Below, one piece after another: positions 6,499-10,920 of a DNA stretch of 10,920 bases. How positions within the stretch are numbered: position 1 is the first letter of the stretch; each line of letters starts with the position of its first letter. A program made the position numbers and the translations under genes. The DNA is taken from the NCBI GenBank assembly GCA_009778355.1, contig WRJY01000282.1:1-10920 (forward strand). The letters are read 5' to 3'. The DNA is from Desulfovibrionaceae bacterium. GTDB taxonomy: Bacteria; Pseudomonadota; Gammaproteobacteria; Burkholderiales; Burkholderiaceae_C. The notes beneath the pieces were generated by a model. That model saw only the letters and a program-made list of their open reading frames with translations. It was not told where the DNA came from and ran no database searches.

Positions 6499-7845
6499 TT
6501 ATGACTCTTTATCGGCGTAAGGGTTCCGCGCCGATTTCATCTCGATGCGCAACGGCGTGCCCGTGAGGTCGAACGCCTTGCGAAAGCGCCCTTCCAGATA
6601 GCGTTTGTAACTGTCGGTCACGCCATCGAGCGAATTGCCGTGCACCACGATGACCGGCGGGTTCATGCCTCCCTGGTGGGCGTAGCGCAGCTTGGGCCGG
6701 TACATGCCGGCGCGCTTGGGCTGCTGGAACTGCACCGCCTCTTGCAGCAGGCGGGTGAGCTGCGGCGTCGGCATCTTGCACAGGGCCGCCTTGTGCGCCC
6801 GTCTGATCGAACCCCACAGCGGCCCCAGGCCCTGGCGCTTGATGGCCGAAATGAAGTGCAGCTCGGCGAACTTCAGGAACGCCAGCCGCGACTCGATCGA
6901 GCGTTGCAGCAGCTCGCGCTGGTAGGCGTCAGCCGCATCCCACTTGTTGACGGCCAGCACCACCGCGCGCCCGGCATCGAGGATGAAACCGGCGATGTGC
7001 GCGTCCTGGTCGGTCACGCCCAGCGTCGCGTCCAGCAGCAGCAGCACGACGTTGGACGACTCGATGGCTTGCAGCGTCTTGACCACCGAGAACTTCTCGA
7101 CCGCCTGGAACACCTTGCCCTTGCGGCGCAGGCCGGCGGTGTCGATCAGCTCGAAACGCTGGCCGCCCCGCTCGAACGGCACGCTGATGGCGTCGCGCGT
7201 AGTGCCCGGCTGATCGAAGGCAACCAGCCGCTCCTCGCCCAGCCAAGTGTTGATGAGGGTGGATTTGCCGACGTTCGGGCGCCCAGCCACGGCCAGGCGA
7301 ACCACGCTCTGGTCGATGGCCTCGGCCTCGCCCTCGGGCTCGGGCAGGCCGAGCGCATCCAGCGCCGCTTCCAGCATACCGCGCACGCCCTGCCCGTGCG
7401 CGGCGGACACGGCGATCACCTCGCCCAGGCCCAGTTCGTAGAACTCGGCCAGTTGCGCGCCCTCGCGCATACCCTCGGCCTTGTTGGCCGCCAGCAGGCA
7501 GGGCTTGCCCAGGCGGCGCAGGTAGTTGGCGATGTCGTGGTCCTGCGCCGACAGGCCGGCGCGCGCATCGACGACGAACAGCACCACGTCGGCCTCGGCC
7601 ACGGCCTGCCGGGTCTGCTTGGCCATTTCCTTGAAGATGCCGCTGTCGGCTGCAGGCTCGAAACCGCCGGTGTCGATGACGATGTATTCGCGCCGGCCCA
7701 GGTGGCCCTGGCCGTAGTGGCGATCGCGCGTCAGTCCGGCGAAGTCGGCCACGATGGCGTCGCGGCTTTTGGTCAGGCGGTTGAACAGCGTGGACTTGCC
7801 GACGTTGGGCCGCCCGACAATGGCGATGACGGGTTTCATGCTCAT
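6499..7845 (-). CDS. der: Ribosome biogenesis GTPase Der (EngA)
   Basis: Der is an essential GTPase with two G domains in tandem that acts in maturation of the 50S ribosomal subunit. The 448-residue product shows both. The first has G1 GRPNVGKS (11-18), G3 DTGG (58-61), G4 NKAE (121-124) and G5 SAA (147-149). The second has G1 GRPNVGKS (188-195), G3 DTAG (235-238), G4 NKWD (300-303) and G5 SAI (333-335). A C-terminal KH-like domain (about 355-440) contains PPVIVVHGNSL. The NKAE in place of NKxD in the first domain seems typical of this lineage. Two ATGs, at 7845 and 7839, are possible starts (MSMKPV or MKPV). Neither has a good Shine-Dalgarno sequence, and the shorter form resembles most relatives. 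It lies 45 bp after bamB. Confidence 0.97.
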   Translation of the reverse strand: MSMKPVIAIVGRPNVGKSTLFNRLTKSRDAIVADFAGLTRDRHYGQGHLGRREYIVIDTGGFEPAADSGIFKEMAKQTRQAVAEADVVLFVVDARAGLSAQDHDIANYLRRLGKPCLLAANKAEGMREGAQLAEFYELGLGEVIAVSAAHGQGVRGMLEAALDALGLPEPEGEAEAIDQSVVRLAVAGRPNVGKSTLINTWLGEERLVAFDQPGTTRDAISVPFERGGQRFELIDTAGLRRKGKVFQAVEKFSVVKTLQAIESSNVVLLLLDATLGVTDQDAHIAGFILDAGRAVVLAVNKWDAADAYQRELLQRSIESRLAFLKFAELHFISAIKRQGLGPLWGSIRRAHKAALCKMPTPQLTRLLQEAVQFQQPKRAGMYRPKLRYAHQGGMNPPVIVVHGNSLDGVTDSYKRYLEGRFRKAFDLTGTPLRIEMKSARNPYADKES

Positions 7846-7854
7846 CTGTTGACG

Positions 7855-7879
7855 GCGCGGACATGCAAGCCGTCCGCGC
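7855..7879. repeat. Inverted repeat between bamB and der
   Basis: GCGCGGAC (7855-7862) and GTCCGCGC (7872-7879) form a perfect 8-bp stem with a 9-nt loop. It lies in the 45-bp gap between the bamB stop and the der start. There is no T-run after it, so it is not a classical terminator. It could act as an RNA-stability or translation-modulating hairpin at the 5' edge of der. Confidence 0.35.
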
Positions 7880-7890
7880 TCATGACTCTG

Positions 7891-9036
7891 TTACTCCGGC
7901 ACGAAGCCGTACACGCCGCCGTTTCGCGTAACCACCACCAGCGTGTTGCCGACGGCAACCGGGGTGGCGGCGACGCCGGAGCTGTCGGTGTTCAGGCGGT
8001 TCATCGGGCTGCCGTCCTCGCGCGAGAGCATGTGCACCAGGCCCGAACTGTCGCCGAAGATCACCGAGCGGCCCAGCACCAGCGTGCCGGTCAGCACGCG
8101 CCATTGCAGCGTATCGACGGCCCAGGCGCGCTCGCCGGTGTCGGCGCGCCAGGCCAGCACGCGGCCATCGGATTCGGCGCCATAGATGCGCTGCCCGTCG
8201 CCCGACACGCCCGTGGCGCCATTGGCCGGACGGCTCCAGCGCACCGCGCCGCTGGCGGCGTCCACGCAGCCCACGGCGGTCTGGAAAGCGCGCGCGCAAA
8301 CCACGTCGTCCTGGCGGCTGACGCCGCCGATCAGATCGACCAGACGCTCGACATCATTGGTGCCGCGGGCCGCGGCCACCGGCGCTTCCCAAAGCACGGT
8401 GCCGTTGTCGGGATCGACGCCGATCATGCGCCCGCCGACGCCGGCAAGCAGGGTATTGCCGACCGGCTGCAACATGCCGGCCTGGCGCAGCACCAGCGGC
8501 TCGGCGGGCCGCTGGATGGTCCACAGCAGCGCGCCGCTGCGGCCATCCAGCGCCGTCAGCGAGCGATTGGCGCCCAGCACGAACACGCGCCCGCCGGCCA
8601 CCAGCGGCGCGGTGTAGCTTTGCGTGGGCAGGCGGTAGCGCCACAGCTCGCGGCCATCTTCCAGCGCCACCACTTGATTGGCGCGCGTCACCACGGCGGC
8701 CACGCGGCCATCGCTGCCGACGCCTGCCGACAATTCGGCCCCCGCGCTGACGCGGCCCACCTCATGGCCAGTGGCGGCGTCCAGCGTCAGCACCGTGCCG
8801 TCGCTGCTGGCCAGCAGCACCTGGCCGCCGACGGCGCGCACCTGCAATGGGAAATTGATGGCCGGCACGCGCGCCGACCAGGCTTGGCGCACGCCGATCA
8901 CCGGCTTGATGGGGGTCAGCACGGCGGGCGTGGGCCGCGCCGAACCGCCGGCGCAGCCGGCCAGCACGGCGGCCATCAGCAACGCGCCGCCGATGGCGGC
9001 CCAGCGGCCCGGAAGCTTCAGATTCGACCCGGTCAT
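7891..9036 (-). CDS. bamB: Outer-membrane protein assembly lipoprotein BamB
   Basis: BamB is the beta-propeller lipoprotein of the BAM complex, which folds beta-barrel proteins into the outer membrane. The 381-residue product has a basic start, a hydrophobic signal segment (about 12-25) and a lipobox LAGC with the modified cysteine at residue 28. It is therefore a lipoprotein facing the periplasm, with glycine rather than aspartate at position +2 region (CAGG), consistent with sorting to the outer membrane. Repeated PQQ-type blade motifs follow: VLTLDAATGHEVG, VVALEDGRELWRY, LTALDGRSGALLW, MIGVDPDNGTVLW, CVDAASGAVRW, VLAWRADTGERAW and MLSREDGS. The ATG at 9036 overlaps the yfgM stop as ATGA, with a GGAG Shine-Dalgarno sequence 8 nt upstream. 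The yfgM-bamB-der order is widely conserved in proteobacteria. Confidence 0.96.
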   Translation of the reverse strand: MTGSNLKLPGRWAAIGGALLMAAVLAGCAGGSARPTPAVLTPIKPVIGVRQAWSARVPAINFPLQVRAVGGQVLLASSDGTVLTLDAATGHEVGRVSAGAELSAGVGSDGRVAAVVTRANQVVALEDGRELWRYRLPTQSYTAPLVAGGRVFVLGANRSLTALDGRSGALLWTIQRPAEPLVLRQAGMLQPVGNTLLAGVGGRMIGVDPDNGTVLWEAPVAAARGTNDVERLVDLIGGVSRQDDVVCARAFQTAVGCVDAASGAVRWSRPANGATGVSGDGQRIYGAESDGRVLAWRADTGERAWAVDTLQWRVLTGTLVLGRSVIFGDSSGLVHMLSREDGSPMNRLNTDSSGVAATPVAVGNTLVVVTRNGGVYGFVPE

Positions 9037-9707
9037 GATGCAACTCCGGCGCGCGCGCCCGTGGCGCCGGGGTCGATGCCCAGCGCGTTCAACTTGTAGC
9101 CGACCAGGCGGCGGTAGCCGCCCGCCTCGGCGCTCAAGCCTTGGTAGGCCTTGCCGAATTCGGTCGCCGCCTCGGCGCGCTTGCCTTGCAGCAGCAGCAC
9201 GTCGCCCCGGCGGTCGGCGGCCAGCGCGGCGAACTGCGCCGGAAAAGCGGCGGACAGGGTTTTCAGCGCCTCGTCATAAGCCTTCTCGCCGGTTTGCAGC
9301 GATGCCAGGCGCAGGCGCGCGATGGCCTGCAAGCCGTCCGGCCCCTTGCCGGCCACCCAGACCAGGGCGGCCTTGGCCTCGTCCGTCTTGTGCTTGTCGT
9401 TGAACAGCCTGGCGGCCAGCAGCGCGCCTTGGGCGGCGTAGGTGGTGCGGCCGTACTGCTCCTTCACGTCGGCCAGCGCGCGCTGCGCGCGCTCCACGTC
9501 GCCGGCTTGGGCGGCATGGTCTATTTCGTTGTACAGCACGGCGGCGAAGGCGGCCTGGCGGCGCTCCCAATACTGCCAGCCGGTCCAGGCCACATAGGCG
9601 CCCAGCACGACGATCAACGCCCAGCTAATCAGGTTGCCCCACTGCTTCCAGAAGTGCTTGAGCGCGTCAAGCTGTTCCTGTTCTTCAAGGTCGAGATTGG
9701 TCGCCAT
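9033..9707 (-). CDS. yfgM: YfgM-family periplasmic TPR-like protein (ancillary SecYEG translocon subunit)
   Basis: YfgM is an inner-membrane protein with a large periplasmic domain. In E. coli it works with PpiD near the SecYEG exit, helping hand over outer-membrane proteins. The ATG at 9707 gives 224 residues starting MATNLDLEEQEQLDALKHFW. A transmembrane helix lies at about 26-46 (NLISWALIVVLGAYVAWTGW), followed by a tetratricopeptide-like helical domain with pairs such as AQAGDVERAQRALADVKEQYG and a final RRGDVLLLQGKRAEAATEFGKAY unit. An adjacent TTG (9710) could add one residue but is not needed. No strong Shine-Dalgarno sequence is visible. Stop and bamB start overlap (ATGA). The gap to the upstream hisS has been enlarged by a MITE-like insertion, which may also provide a new promoter. 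The family call is firm, but the exact role in this species is inferred. Confidence 0.92.
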   Translation of the reverse strand: MATNLDLEEQEQLDALKHFWKQWGNLISWALIVVLGAYVAWTGWQYWERRQAAFAAVLYNEIDHAAQAGDVERAQRALADVKEQYGRTTYAAQGALLAARLFNDKHKTDEAKAALVWVAGKGPDGLQAIARLRLASLQTGEKAYDEALKTLSAAFPAQFAALAADRRGDVLLLQGKRAEAATEFGKAYQGLSAEAGGYRRLVGYKLNALGIDPGATGARAGVAS

Positions 9708-9739
9708 CAATGGTTTCGGTTGTTGTGTTTAATTGGATG

Positions 9740-9768
9740 ATTTTAGGGCCTGTTCACGCTATTTTCAT
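9740..9768 (-). promoter_or_regulatory. Possible junction promoter reading from the MITE into yfgM
   Basis: At the yfgM-proximal end of the element the minus strand has ATGAAA (9768-9763; four of six matches to TTGACA), a 17-bp spacer, and TAAAAT (9745-9740; five of six matches to TATAAT). The -35 and spacer are element sequence, while the last part of the -10 is flanking DNA. Transcription would start near 9733, about 26 nt before the yfgM ATG. The -35 is weak. Confidence 0.35.
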
Positions 9769-9777
9769 GGCGCCCGC
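9743..9777 (+). repeat. MITE terminal inverted repeat, yfgM-proximal end
   Basis: This 35-bp end differs from the other end by a single base (T where the reverse complement of 9917-9951 has C). It lies in the hisS-yfgM gap and supplies the upstream half of the putative junction promoter. Confidence 0.85.
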
Positions 9778-9900
9778 AAGGCAATAAAAGACCGCAATCG
9801 AGGCGCGCGCCTTGCCCAAAGGGTTGCCCCGCAAAGGCAGCGTCTGCCGCGCAAGCAAATCCTCGCCGGGTGTGTCCAACCCGGCTGCGCCTTGCATCCA

Positions 9901-10920
9901 CTACCTTTGCGGGACAGCGGGCGCCGTGAAAATAGCGTGAACAGGCCCTAAGGTGCCGGCCCAGACGCCTGGGTCGGCCAAACTCTGGCGCTGCTGCGCG
10001 CCAGCGCCGTCGCGCAGCGCCTTGACGGTGACTTGACCCGCCGCCACTTCGTCGGCGCCGAAGATCAGCGCAAAGCGCGCGCCCGAGGCATCGGCGCGCT
10101 TGAACTGGCTCTTCATGCTGCCCATGCCGCCCTCGCCGCCGACGCTGGCGTGCATCTGCACCGCCACGCCTTGCGCACGCAGCGCCTGCAGGCAGCGCAT
10201 GGCCTGCGGCAGCGCGGCGGCATCGGGCACGATGGCGTAGGCGTCGGGGGCTGGCTCGGGTATGGCAACGCCCTCCTCTTTCAGCAGTTCGAGCACGCGC
10301 TCGACGCCCATGGCCCAACCCACGGCTGGCGCGGATTTGCCGCCGATCTGCTCCAGCAAATAGTCGTAGCGCCCGCCGCCGCAGAGGGTGCCTTGCGCGC
10401 CCAGACTGTCGGTCACGAACTCGAACACCGTCAGGTTGTAGTAGTCCAGCCCGCGCACCAAACGGGGATTGATCTGCCACACGACGTCATTGGCGCGCAA
10501 GATGTCCTGCACGGCGGCAAAGTGCCGCAGCGAAGCTTCGCCCAGGTAGTCGATGAGCTTGGGCGCGCCTTCGGCCAGCGCCTGCATGGCCGGGTTCTTG
10601 GTGTCCAGAATGCGCAGCGGGTTGGCGTGCAGGCGGCGGCGGGCGTCCTCGTCCAGTTGCTCCTGATGCTGTTCAAAGTAAGCCACCAGGGCCGCGCGGT
10701 GCGCGCGCCGCTCGTCGGGCTGACCCAGACTGTTGAGTTCCAGCCGCCAGTGGCGCAGGCCCAGCTCGCGCCACAGTTGCACGGCCAGCAAAATGAGTTC
10801 GGCGTCCGCCTCCGGGCCGCCGAAACCCATCGCCTCGGCGCCGATCTGGTGAAACTGCCGGTAGCGGCCGCGCTGCGGGCGCTCGCGCCGGAACATCGGC
10901 CCCATGTAGTACAGGCGCTT
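9901..10920 (-). CDS. hisS: Histidyl-tRNA synthetase, C-terminal 339 residues, with element-encoded tail
   Basis: Histidyl-tRNA synthetase charges tRNA-His in the cytoplasm. The frame enters from the window edge at a lysine codon (KRLYYMGPMFRRERPQRGRY), so the N-terminal part with motif 1 is outside. Visible are motif 2 (FRRERPQRGRYRQFHQ, fragment residues 10-25), the histidine-binding LVRGLDYY (154-161), LCGGGRYDYL (179-188), motif 3 (AVGWAMGVERVL, 199-210) and the C-terminal anticodon-binding domain with GSMKSQFKRADASGA and FGADE. After WAGTL (residue 324) the frame runs into the MITE terminal repeat and adds 15 residues, GPVHAIFTAPAVPQR, before a TAG at 9903-9901. Removing the element and one TA copy restores an ending GTLKSSN plus TAA, with the stop 21 bp before yfgM. 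The catalytic and anticodon domains look intact, so the enzyme should work. Confidence 0.95.
   Translation of the reverse strand, partial: KRLYYMGPMFRRERPQRGRYRQFHQIGAEAMGFGGPEADAELILLAVQLWRELGLRHWRLELNSLGQPDERRAHRAALVAYFEQHQEQLDEDARRRLHANPLRILDTKNPAMQALAEGAPKLIDYLGEASLRHFAAVQDILRANDVVWQINPRLVRGLDYYNLTVFEFVTDSLGAQGTLCGGGRYDYLLEQIGGKSAPAVGWAMGVERVLELLKEEGVAIPEPAPDAYAIVPDAAALPQAMRCLQALRAQGVAVQMHASVGGEGGMGSMKSQFKRADASGARFALIFGADEVAAGQVTVKALRDGAGAQQRQSLADPGVWAGTLGPVHAIFTAPAVPQR
9917..9951 (-). repeat. MITE terminal inverted repeat, hisS-proximal end (translated)
   Basis: This 35-bp inverted copy of 9743-9777 has one mismatch. It overlaps the hisS reading frame, which reads through it (GPVHAIFTAP) before stopping inside the element at 9903-9901. 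Confidence 0.85.

Larger units (their letters stand above)
9743..9951. mobile_element. MITE-like non-autonomous element at the hisS 3' end
   Basis: Terminal inverted repeats of 35 bp (9743-9777 and 9917-9951), beginning TTAGGGCCTGTTCACGCTAT, match at 34 of 35 positions. If the TA dinucleotides at 9744-9745 and 9949-9950 are the target duplication, the element proper is GGGCC...GGCCC, 9746-9948 (203 bp). Nested inside are CCCGCAAAGG (9828-9837) with its inverted copy (9904-9913), a GGCAG/CTGCC hairpin (9836-9848) and GCCGGGT/ACCCGGC (9865-9871, 9879-9885). It encodes no transposase, and the short frames crossing it are not convincing. Small size, long inverted ends and no coding capacity fit a MITE mobilised by an insertion sequence elsewhere. 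A TA duplication would suit IS630/Tc1-type or some IS5-type enzymes, but the family cannot be settled from this copy. Confidence 0.85.

Noticed and set aside
6640..9099. Very long plus-strand open frame (819 codons) across der and bamB
   Set aside because: It is the complement of two well-supported genes. The peptide is Ala/His/Gln/Gly-rich with no recognisable domain, as expected of an antisense shadow in GC-rich DNA.
9733..9951. 72-codon plus-strand frame inside the MITE-like element
   Set aside because: It starts with TTG outside the element and runs through both terminal repeats (RACSRYFHGA and ENSVNRP are repeat translations). It has no transposase-like motif.

Overview
The window is a strongly GC-rich stretch of a bacterial core chromosome, with every convincing gene on the minus strand. 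Reading in the direction of transcription (from high to low coordinates), the order is hisS (5' end outside the window) - yfgM-like - bamB - der - hfq - hflX - hflK - hflC - DUF2065/YjeT-like - hisZ - purA (3' end outside the window). This order, together with the short Hfq, a Der with an NKAE first G4 motif, a HisZ-type histidine regulator and the protein sequences themselves, points to a betaproteobacterium of the order Burkholderiales, most likely Comamonadaceae. That assignment is an inference from recognised protein families and synteny; no database search was run.

Layout: positions 10920-9901 hold the C-terminal 339 residues of histidyl-tRNA synthetase. A compact, non-coding, MITE-like element of about 205 bp with 35-bp terminal inverted repeats (9743-9951) sits on the last codons of hisS and separates it from yfgM. 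Then come yfgM and bamB (envelope / outer-membrane protein assembly; ATGA overlap), der (ribosome-assembly GTPase), an intergenic stretch with a strong match to a heat-shock (sigma-32) promoter, hfq (RNA chaperone), hflX (ribosome-splitting GTPase), hflK and hflC (SPFH partners of FtsH), and a 62-residue inner-membrane protein. A 169-bp gap with a candidate -10 box leads into hisZ. A 278-bp gap filled with a GC-rich hairpin repeat array (about 882-1087) lies between hisZ and purA.

How the genes fit together: this is a housekeeping block in which translation (hisS, der, hflX), envelope quality control (yfgM, bamB, hflK, hflC), RNA regulation (hfq) and histidine/purine metabolism (hisZ, purA) are co-oriented and closely packed. 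I see no undescribed multi-gene system. The points of interest are non-coding: the element that replaces the end of HisS and may create a promoter for yfgM-bamB-der, the sigma-32-like promoter before hfq-hflX-hflK-hflC, and the tandem hairpin/T-tract array between hisZ and purA.
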